A stretch of DNA of 51,634 bases from Halochromatium glycolicum (GCF_016584085.1 NZ_NRSJ01000036.1:1-51634); one strand, 5' to 3'; shown: positions 1 to 10,555, counted from the stretch's first letter. Notes: a model not told the origin generated them from the letters alone. Numbers and translations are program-made.

Positions 1-187
1 GATCGGGGGCTGGGGCTTGTCGCTTGGACATCACTGGCCAGACTCTCTGCCTGCGGGAGCGAACGCAAGGTCGACGCGAGACTTGGTCACCGCGGCCGAA
101 TCCAGCAGAATACGCGATCGCGCCGTATCACTGTCTGAATCGTGAGCGGTCGATGCCGAGGTCCAGTGCGCTTGCCTTTCGTTCATC

Positions 188-1365
<1,178 letters not shown>

Positions 1366-1369
<4 letters not shown>

Positions 1370-2238
1370 GTGTGCTCGTGAATGCGTCGACCCGCGTGAT
1401 CTGCCAGGGATTCACCGGCCGGCAAGGCAGTTTCCACAGCGAGCAGGCGATCGCCTACGGGACCCGAATGGTCGGCGGCGTCACCCCGGGCAAGGGGGGA
1501 CAGCGCCATCTCGGACTCCCGGTGTTCGATACCGTCCATGCCGCGGTGCGCGAGACCGGGGCCGACGCGACCATGATCTATGTGCCGGCGGCCTATGCGG
1601 CCGACGCGATCCTGGAGGCGGCCGATGCCGGCATTCGGGTGATCGTCTGCATCACCGAGGGCATCCCGGTGCTCGAGATGCTCAAGGTCAAGGCGGTGCT
1701 GGCGCGCAGCGACGCTGTGCTGATCGGCCCGAACTGCCCCGGCGTCATCACGCCTGGAGCGTGCAAGATCGGCATCATGCCGGGTGCGATCCATACGCCC
1801 GGCCGGGTCGGGATCGTCTCGCGCTCCGGGACACTCACCTATGAAGCGGTCGAGCAGACGACGGCCGAGGGGCTCGGGCAGAGCACCTGTATCGGCATTG
1901 GCGGTGATCCGATCCATGGGCTTGATTTTGTCGACTGCCTCGCGATGTTCGAGAATGACCCGGATACCGAGGCGGTGCTGATGGTCGGAGAGATTGGCGG
2001 TGATGCCGAGGAGACCGCTGCGGCCTTCGTTCAGGCCCGAATGACGAAGCCCGTCGTGGCCTATGTCGCGGGCGTGACGGCGCCGAGCGGGAAGCGCATG
2101 GGGCATGCCGGGGCCATCGTCAGCGGTTCGGCCGGCACCGCCGAGGCGAAGTACGCGGCGCTTACTGCAGCCGGTGTGCAAACGGTGCGCTCGCCGGCGC
2201 TGCTCGGTCGCACCGTCGCCGAGACCCTGGCGGGCTAG
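1366..2238 (+). CDS. sucD: Succinate-CoA ligase alpha subunit
   Basis: Alpha subunit that binds CoA and carries the phosphohistidine of succinyl-CoA synthetase. It has 290 residues, the family's standard length. The CoA-binding Rossmann domain is N-terminal (ICQGFTGRQGSFHSEQA, then GGVTPGKGG). The ligase domain contains IGPNCPG, SRSGTLTYE and the active-site histidine in the segment KRMGHAGAIVSG near residue 245. The ATG lies inside the end of sucC (4-bp overlap), so the pair forms one transcription unit. Nothing appears truncated. Confidence 0.95.
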
Positions 2239-2374
2239 AGGCCGGCGATCAGCCCCGAGCCGCGCTTCGTCATGTGCCCGAAGGTGCCCGAGGGTACGCC
2301 GTTGCTCGGTCCGTGCAGCTGATTCCGACGTCTGATCCGCCGTCTGGATCTCAGCGTCTGATCGCGGGCTTGGT

Positions 2375-2413
2375 CCCGGCGTCTGATCCCGGCGTCTGAT
2401 CCCGGCGTCTGAT
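2375..2413. repeat. 13-bp tandem repeat, three perfect copies
   Basis: Three perfect head-to-tail copies of CCCGGCGTCTGAT lie between sucD and the PII gene. Degenerate CGTCTGAT words lie just upstream (about 2328-2362). The block sits immediately before the presumed glnB promoter. No function is evident. Confidence 0.8.
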
Positions 2414-2442
2414 CGAGGATGGCCAACACCCGATCAGGCTCT

Positions 2443-2448
2443 TATACT
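2443..2448 (+). promoter_or_regulatory. Candidate -10 element for the PII gene
   Basis: The hexamer TATACT, a good sigma70 -10 match in otherwise GC-rich DNA, lies 39 bp before the PII start codon. No convincing -35 was found at the expected spacing, so this is a weak call. Confidence 0.35.
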
Positions 2449-2487
2449 CAACCGCTAACCAGCCGAGAGGTTGAACGGAGAATCTCA

Positions 2488-2826
2488 ATGAAGAAGGTCG
2501 AAGCCATCATCAAACCCTTTAAGCTCGACGACGTGCGCGAGGCGCTGTCGCAGGCCGGTATCACCGGCATGACAGCGATCGAGGTCAAGGGCTTCGGCCG
2601 CCAGAAAGGCCACACCGAGCTCTACCGGGGTGCCGAATACGTCGTCGATTTTCTGCCGAAGGTGAAGGTCGAGCTGGTGGTGGCCGACGATCAGCTCGAT
2701 ACCTGTGTCGAGGCGATCACCAAGGCGGCCCGGACCGGAAAGATCGGCGACGGCAAGATCTTCGTCAGCCCGGTCGATCGGGTCGTTCGCATCCGCACCG
2801 GCGAGGAAGACGAGGCGGCGATCTAG
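2488..2826 (+). CDS. glnB: Nitrogen regulatory protein P-II
   Basis: PII signal-transduction protein. Trimers sense 2-oxoglutarate and ATP/ADP and control nitrogen assimilation through GlnE, NtrB or AmtB. The 112 residues are exactly the family length, starting MKKVEAIIKPFKLDDVREAL. The T-loop contains the uridylylation target Tyr51 (AEYVVDF), and the C-terminal signature TGKIGDGKIF and RIRTGEEDEAAI is present. The start at 2488 is chosen by homology and a preceding GGAGA. An in-frame upstream ATG at 2419 would add 23 unrelated residues. There is no adjacent amtB and the sequence is closest to GlnB, but GlnB and GlnK cannot be separated with certainty here. Confidence 0.93.
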   Translation: MKKVEAIIKPFKLDDVREALSQAGITGMTAIEVKGFGRQKGHTELYRGAEYVVDFLPKVKVELVVADDQLDTCVEAITKAARTGKIGDGKIFVSPVDRVVRIRTGEEDEAAI

Positions 2827-2978
2827 GTCGGAGTCGTCGAGGCTCACCGCAACAGAGAGCCTGGACGCTTCGGCGCGTGGTCTCGGCAGTGCGGACACTG
2901 TCGGAAGCGATGCAGTCAGGCTAGTGCATCGCGTCAGAAATGCCGAGACCTTTTTCCTGCCATCTGGCTCTCAGCGCT

Positions 2979-3048
2979 GTAGGAGCCCGCTTGCGGGCGA
3001 GCAGGCCGCGCTCACGGCGGGGAAGATCGCCCGCAAGCGTGCTCCTAC
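2979..3048. repeat. Inverted REP pair (REPIN-like)
   Basis: Two 22-bp REP-like words face each other: GTAGGAGCCCGCTTGCGGGC at 2979-2998 and its near-complement at 3027-3048, separated by 26 bp. Each contains its own small hairpin (CCCGC TT GCGGG). The arrangement matches inverted REP doublets (REPINs) known from gammaproteobacteria. It lies between the convergent glnB and bamD genes and may also act as transcript-end structure. Confidence 0.75.
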
Positions 3049-3102
3049 CCCACGACCATTGGCGACAGCGACCATCGGTCTCGGGATTTCCGCTGGCTTG
3101 CA

Positions 3103-3924
3103 CTAGTTCTCGTCGAGACTGAGATAGTCCCAGACGCGCCGGGCCAGGCTGACCTCGCTCGGGTCGGGCTCGTCGTCGAGGAAGCGTCCGGCCTCGCGGT
3201 TCATCACCAGCACCCGCTGGGCGTCGGCCGCGAGCTCGTCCTCGCCGAGACGCTGATAGGCGGCCACCATCAGCTCGAGCGCGTCCTCGACTGCTCCGGT
3301 GCGCTGGAAGCGCTCAACGACGTACTGTGCCCGGCTCACGGCGGCCAGGTAGGCGCCACGCTCCATGTAGTAGCGCGCAACATGGAGCTCGCCCTCGGCC
3401 AGGTTGTTGCGCAGGTGTAACATCCGCTGGCGGGCATCGGCCGCGTACTTGCTGTTCGGAAAGAGTCGCACCAGCTCGGCGAAGTCGTTGAAGGCATCCA
3501 AGGCCGAGCCGGGATCGCGCTGGGAGGTGTCCAGTGGCACGAAGCGGTCGAGGAAGCCGATGCTGCGGTTGTAGTTGACGATGCCCTTGAGATAATAGGC
3601 GTAATCAACGTACGGGTTCTGCGGGTAGAGCTTGATGAAGCGATCGGCTGCAGCGAGCGCGGCCTCCGGCTCTTCGGCCTTGTAGTGGGCGTAGGCGATG
3701 TCGAGCTGCCCCTGCATCGCGTAGCGGCCGAACGGATAGCGAGCGTCGAGCTTCTTGTAGAGCTCGATCGCGCGTTGGTAATTGGCCGCATCGAGCTCGC
3801 TGGCGGCCTTGTTATAGAGCTCGCTGGCCGACCATCCCTCTGTCTCGTCGAATTCCTTGCCAAGGATGCCGCAGCCGCTGAGGAGCGTGGTCGCCAAGAG
3901 GGCGGTCACTAGGATTCGGGTCAT
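3103..3924 (-). CDS. bamD: Outer membrane assembly lipoprotein BamD
   Basis: Essential lipoprotein of the BAM complex, which folds beta-barrel proteins into the outer membrane. It has 273 residues from the ATG at 3924, chosen because it gives a signal peptide with a lipobox (LLSGC, lipidated Cys18). Longer in-frame starts up to 4026 lack such a signal. TPR-like helices follow: YNKAASELDAANYQRAIELY, then the conserved YPFGRYA and PYVDYAYYLKG segments. Length and motifs agree with E. coli BamD (about 245 residues) with a slightly longer C-terminal tail. It is divergent from rluD, as in many gammaproteobacteria. Confidence 0.94.
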   Translation of the reverse strand: MTRILVTALLATTLLSGCGILGKEFDETEGWSASELYNKAASELDAANYQRAIELYKKLDARYPFGRYAMQGQLDIAYAHYKAEEPEAALAAADRFIKLYPQNPYVDYAYYLKGIVNYNRSIGFLDRFVPLDTSQRDPGSALDAFNDFAELVRLFPNSKYAADARQRMLHLRNNLAEGELHVARYYMERGAYLAAVSRAQYVVERFQRTGAVEDALELMVAAYQRLGEDELAADAQRVLVMNREAGRFLDDEPDPSEVSLARRVWDYLSLDEN

Positions 3925-3999
3925 GGTGCTGCCTGCCGCTAGACGTCGCCAAGGATGCCGCGCCATCGCGGATCGTCGTGAATCGATCATCAGCGCGCC

Positions 4000-4007
4000 A
4001 GTATACT
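4000..4007. promoter_or_regulatory. Palindromic AGTATACT, possible shared -10 for bamD and rluD
   Basis: AGTATACT is self-complementary and so presents TATACT on both strands between the divergent bamD and rluD genes. On the plus strand it ends 8 bp before the rluD GTG, which would give a nearly leaderless transcript if used. No good -35 was seen for either direction. Confidence 0.35.
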
Positions 4008-4015
4008 GAAACCTC

Positions 4016-5023
4016 GTGACCAGCACAGACGACCAAGCGCACCCGGTTGAGCATGACGCCGAGACCGCGGCCCAATCATTGCAGCTGCGGCCCGAGCATG
4101 CGGGTCGGCGGCTCGATCAGGTCCTGGCCGAGCTGCTGCCGGCCTTCTCCCGGAGCCGTCTGCAGGGATGGATCGAGCAGGGGCGTATCTCGGTCGACGG
4201 CCGCTCGCCGCGCCCGAAGGACCGCGTGCGCGGCGCTGAATCCGTCCTCGTCGAGCCGCTCGTCGAACGTTCGCAGGCGTGCGCCCCGCAGCCGATCCCG
4301 CTGTCCGTGGTCTATGAGGACGAGCACCTGATCCTGGTCGACAAGCCCGCGGGGCTGGTCGTGCACCCGGCCGCGGGACATGCCGATGGCACCCTGCAGA
4401 ATGGACTGCTCCATCATGATCGGCGTCTCGATGCGCTGCCGCGTTGCGGCATCGTGCATCGGCTCGACAAGGATACGACCGGCCTGATGGTCGTTGCCCG
4501 CAGCCTATTGGCGCATCGGTCGCTGGTCGCGCAGCTGAAGGCGCGCACGGTCAAGCGCGAGTACCGTGCGCTGGTCCTGGGACGCTTGTCGAGCGGCGGG
4601 CGGGTCGAGGCCCCGATCGGCCGTCACCCGACTCGGCGCACCGCGATGGCGGTGGTCGCCCATGGACGCCCCGCGGTGAGCGATTACCGAGTGTTGGCGC
4701 AATATCGTCGGCATACGCTGCTCGGCGTGCGGCTACAGACGGGGCGGACGCACCAGATTCGGGTGCATATGGCGCATCTGCGCCACCCGCTCGTCGGGGA
4801 CCCGGTGTATGGTGGGCGACAGCGTGCGTCCGCGGATGATTCCAGCGAGGCCGCGACGCTGCTGCAGCGCTTCCCCCGGCAGGCATTGCATGCGATCGGC
4901 CTCGGTCTCCTCCATCCGGCCACCGGTGAGCAGATGGACTGGCAGGTGCCGATGGCGGCCGACCTCGCCGACCTTTGTGCGGTACTGCAACAGGATGCCG
5001 AGCATGGATCTGCTGCGACCTGA
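4016..5023 (+). CDS. rluD: 23S rRNA pseudouridine synthase RluD
   Basis: Pseudouridine synthase of the RluA/RluD type, which in E. coli modifies 23S rRNA helix 69. It has an N-terminal S4 RNA-binding domain (about residues 27-85, HAGRRLDQVLAELLPAFSRS) followed by the catalytic domain. The motif GIVHRLDKDTTGL places the catalytic aspartate at about 151. Later motifs include LQTGRTHQIRVH and HPLVGDPVYGG. The start is GTG, with no in-frame ATG before the S4 domain and no clear ribosome binding site. The 335 residues fit the family. The 3' end overlaps pgeF by 20 bp, the usual rluD-pgeF pairing downstream of divergent bamD. Confidence 0.94.
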   Translation: MTSTDDQAHPVEHDAETAAQSLQLRPEHAGRRLDQVLAELLPAFSRSRLQGWIEQGRISVDGRSPRPKDRVRGAESVLVEPLVERSQACAPQPIPLSVVYEDEHLILVDKPAGLVVHPAAGHADGTLQNGLLHHDRRLDALPRCGIVHRLDKDTTGLMVVARSLLAHRSLVAQLKARTVKREYRALVLGRLSSGGRVEAPIGRHPTRRTAMAVVAHGRPAVSDYRVLAQYRRHTLLGVRLQTGRTHQIRVHMAHLRHPLVGDPVYGGRQRASADDSSEAATLLQRFPRQALHAIGLGLLHPATGEQMDWQVPMAADLADLCAVLQQDAEHGSAAT

Positions 5024-5780
5024 CTGGGATGCGCCGGCCGCGGTGCAGGCGCTGAGCACGACGCGTCTCGGTGGGCTCAGTGCGGGACCCTATCAGAGCC
5101 TGAATCTGGCCCAGCATGTCGGTGACGACGAGGCGGCCGTGCGTGCGAATCGCGCTCGGCTCTATCGGCAGGCCGGGGTGCCGGCCGAGCCGGTTTGGCT
5201 GAACCAGGTTCACGGCCGTGCTGTCTCTCTCATCGACGCCGGGGTTGTCGGCAGGCCCGATGCCGATGCGGCGGTCGCGTTCCAGCACGGATCGGTCTGC
5301 GCGGTCATGACCGCCGATTGCCTGCCGGTGCTCTTGTGTGACCGGGCCGGAAGCGTCGTGGCCGCGGCGCACGCCGGCTGGCGTGGTCTGGCAGCGGGCG
5401 TCATCGATGCGACCGTGGCCAGGATGCAGCGGCCGGCGCAGCAGTTGATGGCCTGGCTCGGGCCGTCGATCGGCCGCGATGCGTTCGAGGTCGGCGACGA
5501 GGTGCGCGCTGCGTTCTGTGCTGCTGCAGCCGATTCAGCGCAGGCATTCCGTCCGAGCCCGAACGGGCGTTGGCTCGCGGACCTGCCACTGCTGGCGCGG
5601 CAGCGGCTGGAGGCGCTCGGCGTGAGCCACGTCAGCGGCGGTGATCGGTGCACCTTCACCGAGGAGGAGACCTTCTTCTCCTATCGGCGCGACCGGGTCA
5701 CCGGCCGGATGGCGAGTCTGATCTGGCTACAGCCACACCCCGTCCCCGATCGGGCATCCAGTCGCGAGTCGCGAGCGTGA
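5004..5780 (+). CDS. pgeF: Purine nucleoside phosphorylase / peptidoglycan editing factor PgeF (YfiH family)
   Basis: Member of the YfiH/LACC1 family. Homologues have adenosine and purine nucleoside phosphorylase activity, and E. coli YfiH prevents L-Ser incorporation into muropeptides. The start at 5004 gives 258 residues, the normal size; longer in-frame starts lie inside rluD. The metal-site motifs are present: NQVHG near 70, TADCLPVLLCD near 95-105 and AHAGWRGL near 120. It overlaps rluD by 20 bp and is probably cotranscribed with it. The old name polyphenol oxidase/laccase is misleading for this family. Confidence 0.9.
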   Translation: MDLLRPDWDAPAAVQALSTTRLGGLSAGPYQSLNLAQHVGDDEAAVRANRARLYRQAGVPAEPVWLNQVHGRAVSLIDAGVVGRPDADAAVAFQHGSVCAVMTADCLPVLLCDRAGSVVAAAHAGWRGLAAGVIDATVARMQRPAQQLMAWLGPSIGRDAFEVGDEVRAAFCAAAADSAQAFRPSPNGRWLADLPLLARQRLEALGVSHVSGGDRCTFTEEETFFSYRRDRVTGRMASLIWLQPHPVPDRASSRESRA

Positions 5781-5876
5781 CGGCCACCGCGCTTCCCGAC
5801 CGGTTCGATTGATCTCGCGTCACCGTGCCGCTACTCTCATTATTAACAACCTGAGTGTATTCATAGACGTCCGATA

Positions 5877-8063
5877 ATGATTCACAGACGCGTCAATTCC
5901 GCCGTCACACCGAGCATCCCGAGCGCTTCGGGATGGCGCACCTGCGCCGCCGATCGCCATCGCTTCTTGCGCACGCTGGCCGTCATGGTCGTTGCGCTAC
6001 TGGTGCCATTTGCCTCGGGAGCGCTTGCGAAGACCCAAGAGGTCGGCTTGGCGGAGCTCTTCCCCGATGAGCGTCAGGCCCGCACGATCGTCGTCATCAA
6101 TAAGGTGCTCGAGCGTTTCCACTACCGGGATTTCGAGCTGACCGATGCCTTCGCCGAGCAGGTCATCGACAACTACTTCGAGGACCTCGACCCCGGTCGG
6201 CTGTTCTTTCTGAAACGGGACGTCGATCGCTTCGCGCGCTCGGCCCCGCGGCTGGACGACGATGTCGCCAAGGGCAAGCTGGATACGGCATTCGATGTCT
6301 TTCGCGTCTATCGGATGCGCGTCGATGCACGCATCGATCACGCGTTGTCGCTGCTGCAGGAGCCGTTCGACTTCTCGCGCGACGAGTCCTACCTGTTCAA
6401 CCGCGAGGAGGCGGACTGGGCCACGACCGAGGTGGAGCTGAACGAGGTCTGGCGCAAGCGGGTCAAGAACGACTACCTGCTGCTGAAGCTCGCCGGCAAG
6501 GACGATGACGCGATCCGTGAGCAGCTGCGCAAGCGCTACAAGGGCATCACCCGGCGCATCCATCAGTTTACGCCGGACGATGTCTACCAGGCCTTTGTCA
6601 ATGCCTATGCACGCACGCTGGAGCCGCACACCAGCTACATGTCGCCGAGCACCTCCGAGAACTTCGATATCAGCATGCGCTTGTCGCTTGAGGGGATCGG
6701 GGCAGTGCTGCGGGCCGAGAACGAATTCACCGTGATCCAGCGCACGATCCCGGGCGGGCCGGCGCGGCAATCCGGGCAGATCCACGCCGGCGATCGCATC
6801 GTCGGCGTCGCGCAGGGGCTCGACGGCGAGATGGAGGATGTCGTCGGTTGGCGGCTGCAGGATGTCGTCGACAAGATCCGTGGGCCCAAGGGCTCGGTCG
6901 TGCGTCTGCAGACATTGCCGAAATCCGAGGCCGGCGGGGGCCGCATGCGCGAGGTCTCGCTGGTGCGGAACCAGATCAAGCTCGAGGATCAGGCAGCGCA
7001 ACAGTTCATCATCGACGGACCCGAGAACGCCCCGTCGCTGCGCGTCGGTGTGATCGAGGTGCCGGCCTTCTATCGTGATTTTCGGGCCGAGTCGGCCGGT
7101 AAGGACGACTTCCGCAGCACCACGCGCGACGTGCGCAAGCTGATCAAGGAGCTCAAGGCCGACGGTGTCGACGGCCTGATCATCGATCTGCGCGGTAACG
7201 GCGGTGGCTCGTTGACCGAGGCGCTGGAGCTGACCGGCCTGTTCATCGAGGAAGGGCCGGTGGTTCAGGTCAAGGACTCGTTTGGCAAGGTCGAGGTCGA
7301 GGTCGATCCGGACCCGGCCGTCGTCTACACCGGCCCGCTCGCGGTGCTGGTCGATCGCAACAGTGCCTCGGCGTCCGAGATCTTTGCCGGTGCGATCCAG
7401 GACTACGGCCGCGGCATCATCATCGGTGAGCCGACGTTCGGTAAAGGGACGGTGCAGACGCTGATCGACCTCGATCGCTATGTGCCCGGTGACGACACCG
7501 AGCTCGGTCGCCTGAGGCTGACGATGGCCGAGTTTTACCGTATCAGCGGGGGCAGCACCCAGCTCAAGGGGGTGGAGCCCGATATCCGCTTCGAGCTGGG
7601 CCTGCAGGGCGTCGACCATGGCGAGCGATCGCTCGAGAATGCGCTGCCTTGGGCACGGATTCGGCCCGCGCGTTATACGCCGGCGTCTGGGTTCGATCTC
7701 GAGAGGCTCAAGCGGCGCTCGGCCGAGCGGATCAAGGGTGATGATGGCTTTCGGATGCTGATCGCGCAGGGGCGTGTGCTCAGCGAGATCGAGGCACAGG
7801 ATGAGGTCTCACTGAGCGAGCGCGAGCGCCGGGCTGAGTCGAAACGGCGTGACGAGGTGTTGAAGGAGCAGAAGGCGGCCTTCCTGCGGGCACGCGGGAT
7901 CGAGCCCGTGGATGAGGACGCCGACGATGTCGATGAAGAGGCGCTGGAGCGCCAGCAGGAGATCATCGACCGCATCCTGACCGAGGAAGCGGCACGCATC
8001 CTGGCCGATGTGATCGTCGAGCGGCGGGCCGATGAGCGTCCGCGCGCGGCCATGCGCGATTGA
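5877..8063 (+). CDS. prc: Tail-specific protease Prc (S41A family)
   Basis: Periplasmic carboxy-terminal processing protease that degrades or trims C-terminally tagged envelope proteins. It has 728 residues. A hydrophobic stretch at about 33-51 (LAVMVVALLVPFASGALA) acts as signal peptide or anchor. An N-terminal helical domain contains NYFEDLDPGRLFFLK. A PDZ domain (about 270-360) has EGIGAVLRAENEFTV and IHAGDRIVGV. The S41 catalytic domain has the serine at about 498 (SASASEIFAGA) and the lysine at about 523 (TFGKGTVQ), the spacing of E. coli Prc. The C-terminal part is highly charged. The gene ends immediately before gshA (TGA then ATG, no gap). Confidence 0.95.
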   Translation: MIHRRVNSAVTPSIPSASGWRTCAADRHRFLRTLAVMVVALLVPFASGALAKTQEVGLAELFPDERQARTIVVINKVLERFHYRDFELTDAFAEQVIDNYFEDLDPGRLFFLKRDVDRFARSAPRLDDDVAKGKLDTAFDVFRVYRMRVDARIDHALSLLQEPFDFSRDESYLFNREEADWATTEVELNEVWRKRVKNDYLLLKLAGKDDDAIREQLRKRYKGITRRIHQFTPDDVYQAFVNAYARTLEPHTSYMSPSTSENFDISMRLSLEGIGAVLRAENEFTVIQRTIPGGPARQSGQIHAGDRIVGVAQGLDGEMEDVVGWRLQDVVDKIRGPKGSVVRLQTLPKSEAGGGRMREVSLVRNQIKLEDQAAQQFIIDGPENAPSLRVGVIEVPAFYRDFRAESAGKDDFRSTTRDVRKLIKELKADGVDGLIIDLRGNGGGSLTEALELTGLFIEEGPVVQVKDSFGKVEVEVDPDPAVVYTGPLAVLVDRNSASASEIFAGAIQDYGRGIIIGEPTFGKGTVQTLIDLDRYVPGDDTELGRLRLTMAEFYRISGGSTQLKGVEPDIRFELGLQGVDHGERSLENALPWARIRPARYTPASGFDLERLKRRSAERIKGDDGFRMLIAQGRVLSEIEAQDEVSLSERERRAESKRRDEVLKEQKAAFLRARGIEPVDEDADDVDEEALERQQEIIDRILTEEAARILADVIVERRADERPRAAMRD

Positions 8064-9710
8064 ATGATCGATCCTTCCCTGTCGTACGCCATCCCGAGGG
8101 GGTGGCTGAGGGCGCTCTCGGACCCCGCCGTCCGTCCGCTGCTGGCCGAATCACTCGTCGGACTCGAGAAGGAGGCCCTGCGCGTGAGCCCGGAGGGCCG
8201 GGTGGCCGCAACCCCGCATCCTTACGGGCTGGGCTCGGCGCTGACGCATCCCTCCATCACGACCGACTTCTCCGAGGCATTGGTCGAACTCGTGACACCC
8301 GCGTTGGCCCGCCCGCATGCGGTGCTCGATTTCCTGCGCGACCTCCATCTGTTCGTCTATCAGCACATCGGAGACGAACGCCTATGGGCCGCGAGCATGC
8401 CCTGTGTGCTCGGCGGCGGCGCCGAGATCCCACTGGCGCGCTATGGCAGCTCGAATGCGGCGCAGATGAAGACGGTGTACCGGCGCGGGCTCGGCAATCG
8501 CTATGGCCGAGTGATGCAGATCATCGCTGGTGTGCACTTCAACTTCTCGTTGCCAGAGGCGATCTGGCCGCTGTTGCAGGCGCGCGAGGAGGCTGGCGGC
8601 GATGGCCCGGGCGCGTTCCGCGATGACCGCTATATGGGCATGGTCCGGAATCTGCAGCGGCTCGGCTGGATGGTCCCCTATCTGTTCGGCGCCTCGCCCG
8701 CGGTGTGCAAGAGCTTCGTTAAGGACCCCGGCACCGATCTGCACTCATTCGACAGCAAGACCTACTATTATCCCTACGCGACCTCGTTGCGGATGGGCGA
8801 TATCGGCTATCAGAACCGGCAGGAGGAGGGGACCGGGCTCAAGGCCAACTACGATTCGCTGGATGCCTACACCCGCAGCCTCACCTGGGCGATCCAGACG
8901 CCCTGCCCGCACTATGAGCCGATCGGGACCAAGGTCAACGGCCGCTGGGAGCAGCTGAACGACCACGTGCTGCAGATCGAGAACGAGTACTACAGCACCG
9001 TGCGGCCAAAGCAGCTCACCGAGTGGATGGAGTATCCCACCCTGGCGCTGCGCCGGCGCGGGATTCGCTACGTCGAGCTGCGTTCGGTCGATGTGAATCT
9101 GTTCGAGCCGCTCGGGGTCGATCTGGAGCAACTGCGCTTCTTGACGCTGTTCATGCTCTACTGTCTGCTGATCCCGAGCCCGGTGATCCGGCCGCAGGAG
9201 CGACGCTGGATCGACGCGAACGAGGTGCTGGCGGCCCATCGCGGCCGCGAGCCAGGTCTGATGTTGCAGCGTTCTGGCGGTGCGATCGCACTGCGCGATT
9301 GGGGGGCCGGGGTGCTCGACGCGATGCAGCCGCTCGCCGAGCTGTTGGATCAGGATGGTGGCGACGACTATCGTGCAGCGCTGCGCGCGCAACAGCACAA
9401 GATGGCCGAGCCTGAGGCGACCCCGTCCGCGCGCATCCTCGCCGAGATGCGCGCCAACGGTGAAGGCTTCGCCGAGTTCGCTCGGCGGCTGACCGAGCGC
9501 CACCGTGACGGTCTTTGCGAGCAAAGGCTCGACCCGGTGCGTGCGGAGCATTTTCGCGGTCTCGCGCTCGAGTCACATGCCCAGCAGGCGCAGATCGAGG
9601 CCAGTGACGACTGCGACTTCGATACCTTCCTGGCCCGTTACTTCGCGCAGACCGAGACCGAGCCGGTCGCGCTACGCTCGCCGTTCGCGCGCAGCGAGGA
9701 GCCCGCCTAG
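8064..9710 (+). CDS. gshA: Glutamate-cysteine ligase
   Basis: First enzyme of glutathione synthesis, joining glutamate and cysteine with ATP in the cytoplasm. The 548 residues match the E. coli-type (class 1) enzyme, about 518 residues. Family segments include VGLEKEALRV, TDFSEALVELVTP, CVLGGGAEIPLARYG and VMQIIAGVHFNFS. YVELRSVDVNLFEPLG is also present. The ATG directly abuts the prc stop, so the two probably share a transcript. Its 3' end overlaps the convergent SDR gene by 4 bp. In phototrophic sulfur bacteria glutathione amide is derived from this product, but nothing here shows that step. Confidence 0.95.
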   Translation: MIDPSLSYAIPRGWLRALSDPAVRPLLAESLVGLEKEALRVSPEGRVAATPHPYGLGSALTHPSITTDFSEALVELVTPALARPHAVLDFLRDLHLFVYQHIGDERLWAASMPCVLGGGAEIPLARYGSSNAAQMKTVYRRGLGNRYGRVMQIIAGVHFNFSLPEAIWPLLQAREEAGGDGPGAFRDDRYMGMVRNLQRLGWMVPYLFGASPAVCKSFVKDPGTDLHSFDSKTYYYPYATSLRMGDIGYQNRQEEGTGLKANYDSLDAYTRSLTWAIQTPCPHYEPIGTKVNGRWEQLNDHVLQIENEYYSTVRPKQLTEWMEYPTLALRRRGIRYVELRSVDVNLFEPLGVDLEQLRFLTLFMLYCLLIPSPVIRPQERRWIDANEVLAAHRGREPGLMLQRSGGAIALRDWGAGVLDAMQPLAELLDQDGGDDYRAALRAQQHKMAEPEATPSARILAEMRANGEGFAEFARRLTERHRDGLCEQRLDPVRAEHFRGLALESHAQQAQIEASDDCDFDTFLARYFAQTETEPVALRSPFARSEEPA

Positions 9711-10555
9711 CCGCGTCCGCCGCGGGAGGCGCGACGCAGCACCCAATCCATGCCGTTGGTGGACAAGAGCCGTTGTACCAGAGCGAGCAGGTGAGTCGGA
9801 AAGGTCACGCGGTAGCGCGCGCGCGGCCTCGGATGCTCGAGGGCGTGGGTCAGCTTTCGCAGGACCGCATCGGGTGTCAACGTAAACGGCTGGGTGGGGC
9901 CTTCCGTCTTCAGTCGCTCCTCCATCAAGCGGTAGGTCTGTCGGTGCGGGCTGCGATCAGGCTCGATGAACCGCTGGTAGGCGCTGTAGGCGTTATCGCG
10001 GAACCGACTGCTGATCGGCCCCGGCTCGATCAGCGAGACGCGGATGCCGCTGCCGCGCAATTCCAGCCGCAAGGTGTCGGTGAGCCCCTCGAGCGCGAAC
10101 TTGCTCGCGACATAGGCGCCGCGAAACGGCAAGGCCACGAATCCGAGTACCGAACTGTTCTGAATGATGCGCCCTTGGCCCTGCGCGCGCATGACCGGAA
10201 TCACCCGGCGTGTCAGGTCGTGCGAGCCGAACAGATTGGTCTCGAACTGGGCGCGCAAGGCCTCGCGCGTGAGGTCTTCGACGGCGCCGGGAATGCCGAA
10301 GGCGCCATTGTTGAACAGTGCGTCGAGGCGCCCGTCGGTGAACGCCAGCGCCGCCTGCAAGCCGTCGGCGATGCTCCCTGGCTCGGCCAGGTCCAGCTGG
10401 ACCGCGTTCAGCCCCTCGCTGTGCAGCCGCTCGACGTCCTCTGGCCGCCGCGCCGATGCGATCACGCGCCAACCGCGCTCATGGAGGCCATGTGCGCACC
10501 GATGGCCGATGCCGCTCGAACAGCCGGTGATCAAGATACTGCGCTCTTGTTGCAT
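9707..10555 (-). CDS. Short-chain dehydrogenase/reductase (classical SDR)
   Basis: Classical SDR fold oxidoreductase of 282 residues. It has the nucleotide-binding glycine motif TGCSSGIG at 10-17, the structural motif FNNGAFG near 81-87 (the usual NNAG changed to NNGA), and the catalytic Ser134/135, Tyr148 and Lys152 (YVASK). An arginine cluster after strand 2 (ASARRPEDV) suggests an NADP(H) preference, which is inference. The C-terminal part resembles the YbbO-like group acting on lipids or aldehydes. The substrate cannot be read from sequence. The gene stands alone, tail-to-tail with gshA and divergent from the CobT-like gene. Confidence 0.85.
   Translation of the reverse strand: MQQERSILITGCSSGIGHRCAHGLHERGWRVIASARRPEDVERLHSEGLNAVQLDLAEPGSIADGLQAALAFTDGRLDALFNNGAFGIPGAVEDLTREALRAQFETNLFGSHDLTRRVIPVMRAQGQGRIIQNSSVLGFVALPFRGAYVASKFALEGLTDTLRLELRGSGIRVSLIEPGPISSRFRDNAYSAYQRFIEPDRSPHRQTYRLMEERLKTEGPTQPFTLTPDAVLRKLTHALEHPRPRARYRVTFPTHLLALVQRLLSTNGMDWVLRRASRGGRG

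Noticed and set aside
5997..7619. A 540-codon open frame antisense to prc
   Set aside because: Shadow of prc; composition is not protein-like and no family is recognised.
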